A program made the position numbers and the translations under genes. The notes below the pieces were generated by a model. That model made no database searches, was not told the DNA's origin, and saw only the letters and a list, made by a program, of their open reading frames with translations. This document shows, piece by piece, positions 1 through 8,082 of a stretch of DNA of 64,000 nucleotides; the first letter of the stretch is position 1, and the number at the start of each line of letters is the position of its first letter. The stretch is from positions 62,001 through 126,000 of the forward strand of contig JBJXGX010000078.1 in the NCBI GenBank assembly GCA_046160305.1, read 5' to 3'. This stretch comes from SHXR01 sp046160305 (GTDB lineage Bacteria > Pseudomonadota > Gammaproteobacteria > Burkholderiales > SG8-39).

Positions 1-255
1 GGCGGTATCGCCCAGAACCCGCGTTCGACAGGCAAGAATGCGGCCTAGAGAACGTTCTTCGGCAAGGAGCGCGTGCTCGGAATATTCGAGCTCGAAGACC
101 TGCCCGCTCACCAGTTCGCACTTGCAGTTGCCGCAATCGCCGGCCTGGCAGCTGTACGGAAACGGAATATTGGCTCGGTGCGCCGCGGCGAGGATCGTTT
201 CGCCATCCGCCGCTGGAAACGATTCGTTGCTATCGACAACGGTGATCTGGTGCAT
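1..255 (-). CDS. [2Fe-2S] ferredoxin-domain protein, N-terminal part (cut by window edge)
   Basis: Only the first 85 residues are in the window; the frame stays open to base 1. They form a plant-type [2Fe-2S] domain with cysteines at 36, 41, 44 and 76 (spacing C-x4-C-x2-C-x31-C, core motif SCQAGDCGNCKC), which bind the cluster and pass single electrons. In this layout the domain is often the N-terminus of a flavin- and NAD(P)H-binding oxidoreductase such as the CDP-6-deoxyglucoseen reductase-like or oxygenase-reductase families, but that part lies outside the window, so a free ferredoxin is equally possible. The ATG at 253-255 begins a sequence that aligns with the usual start of the domain. 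It is separated from amtB by 200 bases and a hairpin. Confidence 0.8.
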   Translation of the reverse strand, partial: MHQITVVDSNESFPAADGETILAAAHRANIPFPYSCQAGDCGNCKCELVSGQVFELEYSEHALLAEERSLGRILACRTRVLGDTA

Positions 256-369
256 GGTCGATTGCGTCGGTAACGATCGCGAGAATGGACCTCGCAACCT
301 AATGAAGGCTAGGATCGAAGTCAACACCGTTCTGGTTCAGGCCGGAGCGTTGCGCGGCCGCAGTCGCAA

Positions 370-393
370 GAACGGGGGCTTTCGCCCCCGTTC
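370..393 (-). terminator. GC-rich hairpin after amtB, probable terminator
   Basis: A perfect 10-bp stem (370-379 paired with 384-393) closes a TTTC loop 63 bases beyond the amtB stop. On the minus strand only two T residues follow the stem, so intrinsic termination would be weak; an mRNA-stabilising 3' hairpin is the alternative. Confidence 0.5.
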
Positions 394-455
394 TCGATCG
401 CGCAAGTCGGCGCGATGGTGCCGCCAAGAATCAGCGCGGAAGACCGCGCAGACGC

Positions 456-1991
456 CTAGCTGTGATAGGCCGTTTCGCCGTGCGAGTTGATATCCAAGCC
501 CTCGCGTTCTTCTTCTTCCGTGACCCGCAGTCCGACCATCGCATCGGCGGCCTTGAATGCAAGGATCGACACCACACCCGACCAGACCACTGTCACGACC
601 ACTGCCTTGAGCTGGATCCATACCTGTTCGCCAATGCTGGTAAAGCCAGATGCTGCGGTGACCCAGTCGGTGACGAATCCGGGTCCGCCCAACGCAGGTG
701 ATACGAAGACACCGGTCAGCAATGCACCCAAAATGCCGCCGATCGCATGCACACCGAATACATCGAGCGAATCGTCCTGGCCATGCAGGCGCTTGAGCCC
801 ATTGACACCCCACAGGCAAACGATGCCCGCTGCCAGGCCGATCACCATGCCACCTGCAATTCCCACGTTGCCCGCCGCCGGCGTGATCGCAACCAGGCCC
901 GCGACCGCGCCCGATGCGGCACCGAGCATCGAGGGTTTGCCCTTGATCATCCATTCGCCGAACGTCCATGCGAGTACGGCGCATGCGGTCGCAAGGTAGG
1001 TGTTTATGAACGCGAGCGCCGCGGCGTTGTTGGCCTCCAATGCGGACCCGGCATTGAAGCCGAACCAGCCCATCCAGAGAAGCGAGGCACCCACCATGGT
1101 CATCGTGAGATTGTGCGGCGTCATCGCTTCGCGACCGTAGCCAACGCGTTTCCCCGCCAGCCATGCGCCGACCAAGCCCGCCACGCCAGCGTTGATGTGT
1201 ACGACCGTCCCGCCCGCGAAATCGAGCGCGCCCCACTGCCACAGCAGGCCTGCTTTCGCATTGACGGCGTCGATGACTTTCGCATCCGTGTACGCATCCG
1301 GCCCGGCCCAGAACCACACCATGTGCGCGATCGGCAGATAGGCGAACGTGAACCAGAGAACGACGAACAACAGGACCGCGGCGAATCGCGCCCGTTCAGC
1401 AAACGCGCCAAGGATCAGGCAACACGTTATCGCAGCGAACGTGGCCTGGAACGCGACGAATGCGAATTCCGGAATGACGACACCCTTGCTGAACGTCGCC
1501 GCATTTGCGAACTCACCTTTTGCCGGGTCAAAGATGCCATTCAGGAACAAACGATCCCAGCCGCCGATAAACGCGTTGCTCTCGGTGAACGCAAGGCTGT
1601 AGCCGTAGATCGCCCAGAGCACCGTAACCAGCGAGAACACGACAAAGACCTGCATCAATATCGATAGCATGTTCTTGGCCCGTACCATCCCGCCATAGAA
1701 AAGCGCGAGGCCGGGTACCGCCATCATCAACACGAAGGCTGTTGCGACCAGCATCCATACCGTGTCGGCCTTGTTGGGTGTTGGCGCGGGCTTGGCTGCC
1801 TCGGCGGGCGCTGCTGCGGGCGCCGCCGTCGATGGCGCCGCAGCTGGCGCCTGGGCGAGAATCGTCATCGGGACAGATTCAACGCGCGAGGCGGTTACAT
1901 TGACGAATTGGCTCGCGTCAGCGCTTAAAGCGGTTGGCGCGATACTCAATGCGCCGGCAATCATGAGCAACGAAAGGAAAAAGCTCTTCAT
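456..1991 (-). CDS. amtB: Ammonium transporter AmtB
   Basis: Inner-membrane ammonium channel of the Amt/MEP/Rh family, about 511 residues. The ATG at 1989-1991 is preferred over the longer open frame because it follows a GGGGAG ribosome site and opens a signal peptide (MKSFFLSLLMIAGALS). A Pro/Ala-rich linker at about residues 47-72 precedes roughly eleven membrane helices. The twin pore histidines are visible as H265 (VVHINAG) and H415 (GVHAIGG). The C-terminal tail ends HGETAYHS, typical of channels closed by a PII protein. It lies 94 bases downstream of glnK on the same strand, the usual glnK-amtB pairing, and very likely shares the NtrC/sigma-54 promoter at 3343-3358. Cleavable signal peptides are known in many proteobacterial AmtB proteins. 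Confidence 0.96.
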   Translation of the reverse strand: MKSFFLSLLMIAGALSIAPTALSADASQFVNVTASRVESVPMTILAQAPAAAPSTAAPAAAPAEAAKPAPTPNKADTVWMLVATAFVLMMAVPGLALFYGGMVRAKNMLSILMQVFVVFSLVTVLWAIYGYSLAFTESNAFIGGWDRLFLNGIFDPAKGEFANAATFSKGVVIPEFAFVAFQATFAAITCCLILGAFAERARFAAVLLFVVLWFTFAYLPIAHMVWFWAGPDAYTDAKVIDAVNAKAGLLWQWGALDFAGGTVVHINAGVAGLVGAWLAGKRVGYGREAMTPHNLTMTMVGASLLWMGWFGFNAGSALEANNAAALAFINTYLATACAVLAWTFGEWMIKGKPSMLGAASGAVAGLVAITPAAGNVGIAGGMVIGLAAGIVCLWGVNGLKRLHGQDDSLDVFGVHAIGGILGALLTGVFVSPALGGPGFVTDWVTAASGFTSIGEQVWIQLKAVVVTVVWSGVVSILAFKAADAMVGLRVTEEEEREGLDINSHGETAYHS

Positions 1992-2020
1992 ACGTCTCCC
2001 CTTGTGCAGGTTCACCCGCG

Positions 2021-2040
2021 CCCTGATTTGCAATCAAGGG
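2021..2040. other. Small hairpin between glnK and amtB
   Basis: CCCTGATT and AATCAAGGG pair around a TGC loop with one bulged A. It lies in the glnK-amtB gap without a T-run, so it may mark an mRNA processing or decay boundary rather than a terminator. Confidence 0.35.
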
Positions 2041-2085
2041 ACGCGTCGGTCGTCTGCGATGTCGTGCGTGGTGGTGATTCCGAGC

Positions 2086-2424
2086 CTAGACCGCGCTCGC
2101 TCCGGTTTCGCCGGTGCGGATCCGGACGACCTGCTGGAGATCGAAGACGAAAATCTTGCCGTCCCCGATCTTCCCGGTTCGCGCGGATTTCTCGATCGCT
2201 TCGATCACCTGGTCGAGGAGCTTGTCGTCGATGGCCGCCTCGATCTTGACCTTGGGCAGAAAGTCGACGACATACTCCGCACCCCGATAGAGTTCCGTGT
2301 GGCCCTTCTGGCGACCAAACCCTTTGACTTCCGTGACGGTGACGCCTTGGACGCCGACCGCGGACAGGGCCTCGCGAACCTCGTCAAGCTTGAATGGCTT
2401 GATGATTGCAGTTACGAGCTTCAT
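2086..2424 (-). CDS. glnK: Nitrogen regulatory protein PII (GlnK)
   Basis: A 112-residue trimeric PII signal protein, the standard length. It senses glutamine through uridylylation, and 2-oxoglutarate with ATP/ADP, and blocks AmtB when nitrogen is plentiful. Visible family marks are the N-terminus MKLVTAIIKPFKLDEV, the T-loop with the uridylylated Tyr51 (LYRGAEY), and the C-terminal signature near GKIGDGKIFV. The start is preceded by AAAAGGGG. It lies between the porin gene and amtB on the minus strand, so it is probably transcribed from the same nitrogen-controlled promoter. The neighbourhood says GlnK rather than GlnB; the sequence alone does not separate the two paralogues firmly. Confidence 0.95.
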   Translation of the reverse strand: MKLVTAIIKPFKLDEVREALSAVGVQGVTVTEVKGFGRQKGHTELYRGAEYVVDFLPKVKIEAAIDDKLLDQVIEAIEKSARTGKIGDGKIFVFDLQQVVRIRTGETGASAV

Positions 2425-2442
2425 ACAATCCCCTTTTGAATT

Positions 2443-2470
2443 GGGACGCGCGGTTTGCGGCCGCGCGCCC
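2443..2470. other. Strong hairpin between porin gene and glnK
   Basis: GGG-A-CGCGCGG (2443-2453) pairs with CCGCGCG-CCC (2461-2470) around a 7-base loop, with A2446 bulged. It sits in the 66-base gap after the porin stop and before glnK. No T-run follows on the minus strand, so partial termination or RNA processing that sets the porin:GlnK ratio is more likely than a full stop. Confidence 0.5.
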
Positions 2471-2490
2471 CATGGTTTCGATTCGCGCGG

Positions 2491-3309
2491 TCAGAACGTC
2501 TTGCCAACGGACAAGACCGGGGAGGGCGTTCCCGTGCTCTTGGTCTTCCCGCCGCTGTCGCGCGCGTAGTACCACCCCTTATTGGCATCCGTTCCGACCA
2601 CTGCGGCGCCGAGTTGCCAGCCCTTGAGGTCGTATGTCAGCCCGACTTTGTAGTCGATGTAATCGAGCTCGTTGTAGCTCTTCACATCGGTGTAGCCCAC
2701 ATGCAGGTTCAAGGTGAGCTTGGGCACCACTTCATAGTTGGCTGAAAGGTCGTAATACATCGTGCCTTTCGAGTTGCCCCGATCGGCGAGCGCTACACCC
2801 GTATCGCGGTGCGCAAAGAAGCCTTGCGCAAGCGTGCCGTCCAGCCCGAAGTAGTTGGTGAGGGAGTTCGATGCCTTGAAGGACAACCACTTCCAGCTCG
2901 CGCCGACATAGAATTCCCAGTTGTCGAATTTGCGATCGACGCCGCCGCTTACGAAACGCGCATCGGGGTAGTAGTAGTAGAGCGTGCCCACATCGACCGT
3001 CAGATCACCGAAGGTCTTCTTGTAGCCGCCATAGAAATCCATTTCGATCCCGGCGCCGTTCGGATAACTCAAGCCACTTACGTTTGAGTTCCAGTTGCCA
3101 AGATAGAGCCCACTCGAATGCGTGTAATCGAGGCCGCCTTGAATGGCCGGCCCGCGATACGTCTGCGAGATACCGCGAAATCGATAGTCGCTTGCGATCG
3201 TCGCGTTGCCGGTGACCGGGGACGCAGGTTCTGCTGTTGCTTGGGCGCTGCACACGATGGGACCGAGCGATGCCGCCGCAACAGCGCAAGTCAGTATGGT
3301 TTTTTTCAT
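2491..3309 (-). CDS. TorF-family putative outer-membrane porin
   Basis: Predicted outer-membrane beta-barrel, 272 residues, of the TorF/TIGR02001 family. The ATG at 3307-3309 is chosen because it follows GAGGT and opens a signal peptide (MKKTILTCAVAAASLG... ending near CSAQA). The mature part has alternating aromatic and glycine-rich strands (DYRFRGISQTYRGPAIQGGL, then repeated YGGYKK and YYYYPDARF segments) and ends in a phenylalanine (LSVGKTF), as expected for barrel assembly. It heads the porin-glnK-amtB unit, 66 bases upstream of glnK, and carries the sigma-54 promoter and NtrC sites. A similar gene (orf1/nlmA) precedes glnK-amtB in Herbaspirillum. A role in letting a nitrogen source across the outer membrane is inferred from this context only. 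Confidence 0.85.
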   Translation of the reverse strand: MKKTILTCAVAAASLGPIVCSAQATAEPASPVTGNATIASDYRFRGISQTYRGPAIQGGLDYTHSSGLYLGNWNSNVSGLSYPNGAGIEMDFYGGYKKTFGDLTVDVGTLYYYYPDARFVSGGVDRKFDNWEFYVGASWKWLSFKASNSLTNYFGLDGTLAQGFFAHRDTGVALADRGNSKGTMYYDLSANYEVVPKLTLNLHVGYTDVKSYNELDYIDYKVGLTYDLKGWQLGAAVVGTDANKGWYYARDSGGKTKSTGTPSPVLSVGKTF

Positions 3310-3342
3310 TGATGACCTCAGGGAGAAGGGTTTTACATTCTT

Positions 3343-3358
3343 AGCATTTCCCATGCCA
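3343..3358 (-). promoter_or_regulatory. Sigma-54 (-24/-12) promoter of the porin-glnK-amtB operon
   Basis: Read on the minus strand: TGGCATGGGAAATGCT. It matches the sigma-54 pattern TGGCAC-N5-TTGCW with invariant GG and GC at exactly the required spacing. The predicted transcript start is near 3332, giving a leader of about 23 bases that contains the GAGGT ribosome site of the porin gene. NtrC-like sites lie upstream at suitable distances. Confidence 0.8.
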
Positions 3359-3420
3359 TAGATATTGCACCTATGATTCAATGGGTTAGCCCGCATGCTG
3401 AGCGTCGCCGTCATGGCTTT

Positions 3421-3437
3421 CGCACCAGCGCGGAGCA
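3421..3437 (-). promoter_or_regulatory. NtrC-like enhancer site, weaker copy
   Basis: CGCAC-N7-GAGCA matches 8 of 10 conserved positions of the NtrC dyad TGCAC-N7-GTGCA. Its centre (3429) is 32 bases from the centre of the strong site, about three helical turns and the same side of the helix, and about 97 bases upstream of the predicted start. Confidence 0.6.
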
Positions 3438-3452
3438 ATGCATGTAACACAT

Positions 3453-3469
3453 TGCACTGTATTGGTGCA
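3453..3469 (-). promoter_or_regulatory. NtrC-like enhancer site, strong copy
   Basis: TGCACTGTATTGGTGCA is a perfect TGCAC-N7-GTGCA dyad, and the symmetry extends two bases further on each side (3451-3471). The centre lies about 129 bases upstream of the predicted sigma-54 transcript start. The palindrome works on either strand; the sigma-54 element orients it toward the porin gene. Confidence 0.78.
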
Positions 3470-3534
3470 ATCTCCACGCAGGACGGAGTGGAATACGCCC
3501 TGTGCTAGAGTTCACCGATCCGATGAGGTGCACG

Positions 3535-3792
3535 ATGAGCGGGCCCAAGTTTTTCGAGGATTTACAGCAGCGCATTGCGGAGCTTGTCGCGCAAAGCCCG
3601 GCGAAGGACATCGAGCGCAATGTCAAAGCGATGATGGCGAGCGCTTTCACCAAGATCGATCTGGTGCCGCGCGAAGAGTTTGACGTTCAGGCCAACGTAT
3701 TGGCGCGCACGCGGGAGCGCCTCGAGCGATTGGAGCAACAAGTCGCCGAACTGGAGGCAAAACTGGGCGATAGATCGTCCGCGCCCAAGTAG
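3535..3792 (+). CDS. ubiK: Ubiquinone biosynthesis accessory factor UbiK (BMFP domain)
   Basis: Small protein of 85 residues with the BMFP fold: an amphipathic N-terminal helix (FFEDLQQRIAELV) and a C-terminal coiled coil (RERLERLEQQVAELEAKL) that supports trimer formation. UbiK binds UbiJ and helps the soluble hydroxylation steps of ubiquinone synthesis. The ATG at 3535 is used because GAGGTG lies five bases upstream; a longer frame exists but is not family-like. The stop TAG directly abuts the ATG of yifB, so the two are translationally coupled. The partner UbiJ and the kinase-like UbiB lie at the other end of the window (61-63 kb). Confidence 0.9.
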   Translation: MSGPKFFEDLQQRIAELVAQSPAKDIERNVKAMMASAFTKIDLVPREEFDVQANVLARTRERLERLEQQVAELEAKLGDRSSAPK

Positions 3793-5292
3793 ATGTCGCT
3801 CGCTGTCCTGTATAGCCGCTCGCTCGTCGGGGTCGATGCGCCGCTCGTGACCGTCGAGGTTCACCTTGCGAACGGACTGCCGAGCTTCACGATCGTTGGA
3901 TTGCCGGAAGCCGAGGTCAAGGAATCCAAGGATCGTGTGCGCGCAGCGCTGGTCAATTGCCGATTCGACTTCCCGACCCGGCGTATCACCGTAAATCTTG
4001 CACCCGCCGAGTTGCCAAAGGAAAGTGGGCGGTTCGATCTTCCGATCGCGCTTGGCATTCTCGCGGCCTCCGGGCAGATCCCCGCAACCCGGTTGACCGA
4101 GCTTGAATTCGCCGGCGAACTCTCGCTATCGGGCGAGTTGCGAGGCGTTCGCGGTGCCCTCGCCATGACCTTCGGCGCGCAGCGCTCAGGGCGGGCATTC
4201 GTCGTGCCGGCCGCCAGTGCCGACGAGGCGGCTCTGGTGCGGGATGCGACCGTCCATGCGGCCGAATCACTCTTGGAACTCTGCAAGGCGCTCATCGATG
4301 GTCATCCCCTCCCGCGCCACGTCTCACGTTTGCAGGCGAACCCACTCGTCTATCCCGACTTGATCGATGTAAGAGGACAGCTTGGCGCCAAGCGCGCGCT
4401 TGAAGTCGTCGCGGCTGGACGTCATAGCTTGATCATGGTCGGTTCGCCCGGAACCGGAAAATCGATGCTTGCCCATCGGCTGGTAGGTATCCTTCCCGAA
4501 ATGACCGACACCGAAGCCCTCGAGGCCGCGTCATTGCAGTCCCTCGTTCGCACAGGATTTCGTGCCGAGGAATGGCGACGCCGGCCGTTTCGCGCGCCGC
4601 ATCACACCGCCTCATCCGTGTCGCTCGTCGGTGGTGGCGCGAATGCCCGGCCGGGCGAAATCTCCTTGGCCCACCATGGCGTGCTATTCCTCGATGAATT
4701 GCCGGAGTTCGATCGCAAAGTGCTCGAGGTCCTGCGCGAACCCCTCGAGGCGGGACGCGTGAATATCTCGCGCGCGGCGCGGCAGGCCTCCTACCCGGCC
4801 CAGTTTCAGTTGGTGGGTGCTTTGAACCCCTGCCCTTGCGGGTATCTCGGTCATCACTCGGGTCGTTGTCGCTGTACGCCGGACCAGGTGCAGCGGTACC
4901 GGGGCAAGATTTCGGGGCCGCTTCTGGACCGTATCGATGTGCAGATCGAAGTGCCGGCTTTACCCGAATCCGATTTGAGCCAATCCGCGCGCGGCGAAAC
5001 GAGCGCCGTGGTGAGGGAGCGCGTTCAGGCCACCTACGACCGCCAATTGACACGCCAAGGCAAGGCCAACGCACTTCTCGGCGTAACAGAGCTGGATGAC
5101 GTATGCCACCTCGAGCCCGCCGCGAAAGACATGCTGGGTCGCGCATTCGGCCGGTTGAACCTGTCCGCGCGCGCCTATCATCGCGTGATCAAGGTTGCGC
5201 GGACAATCGCCGACCTGGCCGCGGGCGACATGATTCGCGTTGCGCATATCGCGGAGTCGCTGCAATACCGCAGGCTCGATCGCGGACTCTGA
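3793..5292 (+). CDS. comM: YifB/ComM family Mg-chelatase-like AAA+ ATPase
   Basis: A 499-residue protein with the three-part YifB/ComM layout: an N-terminal ChlI/Lon-protease-like domain (about 1-170), an AAA+ core with Walker A GSPGTGKS (K223) and the LFLDELPEF Walker B region, and a C-terminal Mg-chelatase domain containing a cysteine cluster (NPCPCGYLG and GRCRCTP). ComM proteins are hexameric helicases that extend D-loops during natural transformation; YifB is the family name where this is untested. The start directly follows the ubiK stop and overlaps apaH by one base at its end. Type IV pilus genes elsewhere in the window fit a naturally competent cell, but that is inference. Confidence 0.92.
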   Translation: MSLAVLYSRSLVGVDAPLVTVEVHLANGLPSFTIVGLPEAEVKESKDRVRAALVNCRFDFPTRRITVNLAPAELPKESGRFDLPIALGILAASGQIPATRLTELEFAGELSLSGELRGVRGALAMTFGAQRSGRAFVVPAASADEAALVRDATVHAAESLLELCKALIDGHPLPRHVSRLQANPLVYPDLIDVRGQLGAKRALEVVAAGRHSLIMVGSPGTGKSMLAHRLVGILPEMTDTEALEAASLQSLVRTGFRAEEWRRRPFRAPHHTASSVSLVGGGANARPGEISLAHHGVLFLDELPEFDRKVLEVLREPLEAGRVNISRAARQASYPAQFQLVGALNPCPCGYLGHHSGRCRCTPDQVQRYRGKISGPLLDRIDVQIEVPALPESDLSQSARGETSAVVRERVQATYDRQLTRQGKANALLGVTELDDVCHLEPAAKDMLGRAFGRLNLSARAYHRVIKVARTIADLAAGDMIRVAHIAESLQYRRLDRGL

Positions 5293-6119
5293 TGTCGACG
5301 TACGTCATCGGCGATGTGCAAGGGTGCTTTACCGAACTCGGACGCCTGTTCGATCGCATCCGGTTCGATCCGGCGAATGACGAGGCATGGTTCGTCGGCG
5401 ATCTCGTCAATCGCGGTCCGCACTCGTTGGAGGTCGTGCGCTTTGTGCGCGCGCTGGGTTCCCGCGCAACCGCCGTGCTGGGCAATCACGATCTGCATTT
5501 GATCTCTATCGCATGCGGGTTCGGCCGAAAGCGGGCGGACGACACGCTTGACGACTTTCTGAAGGCGCCCGACCGTGAGGCGCTCATCGCATGGCTGCGT
5601 GGCTGCCCGATGTTGCATGCGACCGATCGCCATGTCGTGGTGCACGCCGGCTTGCTACCAGAGTGGGATGTTGCCATTGCGAGACGACTTGCCCGCGAGG
5701 TCGAGTCGGCGCTGCGTGGCGCGCACTACCTCTCGTATCTTGCGAACATGTACGGCAGCCTGCCCGATCGGTGGCACGATACGCTTGCAGGATTCGACCG
5801 GTTTCGCGTCGTTGTCAACGCCATGACGCGAATGCGACTCTGTACCCCCGATGGGCGAATGGACCTCCACTACAAAGGAGGCATGCGGGATGCCCCAACC
5901 GGGCTTCGACCCTGGTTCGCGCATCGCGACCAACAGGCCGGTGCCCCGACTATCGTCTCGGGACATTGGTCAGCGCTTGGGCTTTATCAATCCGATCGCG
6001 TGGTCTGCATCGACACCGGCTGCGTATGGGGCGGCGCCCTCACTGCGCTCAGACTCGAGGATCGGCGGGTGTTTCAGGAGCCTGCCGAGTCGAGGCGATC
6101 CCAAGCACGTCGCAGATAA
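5292..6119 (+). CDS. apaH: Symmetrical bis(5'-nucleosyl)-tetraphosphatase ApaH
   Basis: A 275-residue metallophosphatase that splits diadenosine tetraphosphate into two ADP; it also removes Np4 caps from RNA in E. coli. The metal-binding motifs are present: GDVQGC near the start (with the preceding residues STYVI), GDLVNRGPHS, and LGNHD. Length matches the E. coli enzyme (280). The ATG at 5292 shares one base with the TGA of yifB (TGATG), which indicates translational coupling and excludes the much longer open frame. The last 71 bases overlap the 3' end of the convergent acyltransferase gene. Confidence 0.93.
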   Translation: MSTYVIGDVQGCFTELGRLFDRIRFDPANDEAWFVGDLVNRGPHSLEVVRFVRALGSRATAVLGNHDLHLISIACGFGRKRADDTLDDFLKAPDREALIAWLRGCPMLHATDRHVVVHAGLLPEWDVAIARRLAREVESALRGAHYLSYLANMYGSLPDRWHDTLAGFDRFRVVVNAMTRMRLCTPDGRMDLHYKGGMRDAPTGLRPWFAHRDQQAGAPTIVSGHWSALGLYQSDRVVCIDTGCVWGGALTALRLEDRRVFQEPAESRRSQARRR

Positions 6120-6846
6120 GTTGTTCGGCTGTGCGGGCAAGCGTGCGCCGGTCGGAACCGCCGGCATCCACGGTCAGCGTGAAATGCAGCTCCACGACCA
6201 TCGCGCGTTCCGAGACGATGCGCCACATCGAGCCGATCAAAGACATCTCGCCCACATAGCTTGCGGCACGGGTGGTGACGCCGCTTGCATCGAGGTACCG
6301 AATTCCAACCGGGTGGAGCGTCGCACTCGCTTGGATCGCGGGTTGGAAAAGCGCGGCGTGGAATCTCAACAGCTCATCACCCCAGGTGGTCGTGCCCTCA
6401 GGACAAATCGCCACGCGCCGGCCTGATTCCAGCGCGGCAACGATGTTTTGATTCATTCGAAGCACATCGCTCTTTCGCTCGCGTTCGATATAGAGCGTAT
6501 CGACGGCGGTGACGAGTTTGCCGATCAATGGCCACCCGCGAATCTCGGATTTTGCGACGAATACGCCGGGTGCAACCGCAAGCACGGCGAACACATCGAT
6601 CCAGGAAATGTGATTCGAGACGATCATCGCGCGACCCGGCCATTGTTCGGGTGCTGAAACCGCGCGCACTTGCATGCCGGCCGCGCCGAGCAATTGACGT
6701 GACCACCGTCCGATCTCGGCATTTCGCTGCTCGATCGTGAGCTTTGGAAATCGATACCTGCAGATCGAGAGGCCCTTCAGGAGGAGCCCCGCCATATGGG
6801 TGATGCGGAGTAATCGGATCGGCAGCGATGATTTTTGTGTTGCCAT
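6049..6846 (-). CDS. 1-acyl-sn-glycerol-3-phosphate acyltransferase-like protein (PlsC family)
   Basis: A 265-residue PlsC-type acyltransferase, expected to add an acyl chain to lysophosphatidic acid or a related acceptor at the inner membrane. The catalytic HX4D box is NHISWID, followed by a CPEGTTTWG block that fits the EGTR acceptor-binding motif. One hydrophobic N-terminal segment is present. The ATG at 6844-6846 follows AGGAAG at good spacing, so the 384-residue open frame is rejected. Its 3' end overlaps apaH on the other strand by 71 bases. It lies 167 bases downstream of the kinase gene on the same strand. The position in lipid synthesis (main PlsC or a secondary acyltransferase) cannot be told from sequence. 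Confidence 0.85.
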   Translation of the reverse strand: MATQKSSLPIRLLRITHMAGLLLKGLSICRYRFPKLTIEQRNAEIGRWSRQLLGAAGMQVRAVSAPEQWPGRAMIVSNHISWIDVFAVLAVAPGVFVAKSEIRGWPLIGKLVTAVDTLYIERERKSDVLRMNQNIVAALESGRRVAICPEGTTTWGDELLRFHAALFQPAIQASATLHPVGIRYLDASGVTTRAASYVGEMSLIGSMWRIVSERAMVVELHFTLTVDAGGSDRRTLARTAEQLICDVLGIASTRQAPETPADPRV

Positions 6847-7013
6847 ACTGCTTCCTGGAAATCCACTTCCTGAAAATCGATTCGAAGCACGGGCCGATCG
6901 TTCGAATCGCCCGCTATGAATACGGCAGCTCCGCGCTGCCGTTCCGTGCCACCAAACGCAAGCATTACTCCGATCCTCAATGCTCTGCGCATCGCGGCCT
7001 TGGCCGCCGCCCT

Positions 7014-7949
7014 CTACGGCAACGCGACGCCGAACGCGGCCCGATAGGCGGCGTTGATTTCGCTCCGGGACACTTGATGATTCTGTCCGCCCCGCGAGGC
7101 AACTTTGATCGAGCCCATCAACGACGCCAGGCGCCCAGTGGTTTTCCAATCGTAGCCATTGACGATCCCGTAGAGGAGACCGCCGCGATAGGCGTCGCCG
7201 CATCCGGTCGGATCAACCACCGCGCTCGCCTTGACGCTTTCGATGAGGTGCCGTTCGCCTTTGGCGAGAATCATCGAGCCGCTCGCCCCTTTGGTGACGA
7301 TCAACGCATCGACCATCCCCGCGAGCGCATCGAGCGTCCGGCCGGTTTTCTCTTCGATCATCTTCCCTTCGTAGTCGTTGACCGCGAGGTAGGTCGCCTG
7401 ATCGATCATCTGCAATAGGTCTGCGCCCGAGAACATCGGTAAACCCTGGCCGGGATCGAAGACGAAGGGAATGCGTGCGGCCGCCAACTGCTCGACGTGC
7501 TGGACCATGCCGTCGCGACCATCGGGTGCAACGATCGCCAATCGCGCGTCCACGGCTGCGTCGATCTTGTTCTCGTGCGAGTGGTTCATCGCGCCCGGAT
7601 GAAACGCCGTGATCTGATTATCGTCCAGGTCGGTCGTAATGAAGGCTTGCGCGGTGAGCGAATCCTTGATATGTCGGACGCGTTCCCGGGTGATGCCAAG
7701 CCGATCGAGCCGGGCGCTGTATGTTTCCGCATCATCGCCGATCGTGGCCATGATCACCGGCGATCCGCCCAGCATCTTCAGGTTATAGGCGATGTTGCCC
7801 GCGCATCCACCAAACTCACGTCGTAGTTGCGGGACCAGAAAGGATACGGAGAGCATGTGAATCTGCTCGGGCAGGATGTGCTCGCGAAAGCGCCCCTGAA
7901 ACACCATGATGTTGTCAAAGGCCATGGACCCGCATATCAACACACGCAT
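7014..7949 (-). CDS. PfkB-family carbohydrate/nucleoside kinase
   Basis: A 311-residue ribokinase-fold enzyme. The N-terminal glycine signature (FGGCAGNIAYNL) and the C-terminal anion-hole/catalytic motif DPTGCGDAYRGG (with the base Asp) are intact. The family phosphorylates sugars or nucleosides with ATP. Close relatives in Betaproteobacteria are usually annotated as adenosine kinase or simply as carbohydrate kinase, and they sit at the end of the same acc-prmA-zinc-ribbon string as here. Substrate is not decided by the sequence. A 202-base gap with an 11-bp tandem repeat array separates it from the DUF3426 gene upstream. Confidence 0.88.
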   Translation of the reverse strand: MRVLICGSMAFDNIMVFQGRFREHILPEQIHMLSVSFLVPQLRREFGGCAGNIAYNLKMLGGSPVIMATIGDDAETYSARLDRLGITRERVRHIKDSLTAQAFITTDLDDNQITAFHPGAMNHSHENKIDAAVDARLAIVAPDGRDGMVQHVEQLAAARIPFVFDPGQGLPMFSGADLLQMIDQATYLAVNDYEGKMIEEKTGRTLDALAGMVDALIVTKGASGSMILAKGERHLIESVKASAVVDPTGCGDAYRGGLLYGIVNGYDWKTTGRLASLMGSIKVASRGGQNHQVSRSEINAAYRAAFGVALP

Positions 7950-8082
7950 CGCTTAACATCTCCGCAAGGGGTAAGGGCGTGCCGCGGGCGATCACCATCG
8001 ATGCGCGCAGCGTATGGTCGGGAAGGATAGCCGAATCAGCCTGCACGAACGATCATCAATGTTCGGACTCGTTGAGCGGCCG

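Noticed and set aside
6777..6992. Possible 71-residue gene between the kinase and acyltransferase genes (minus strand)
   Set aside because: It overlaps the acyltransferase start, has no motif and no conserved look; I treat it as a chance frame.
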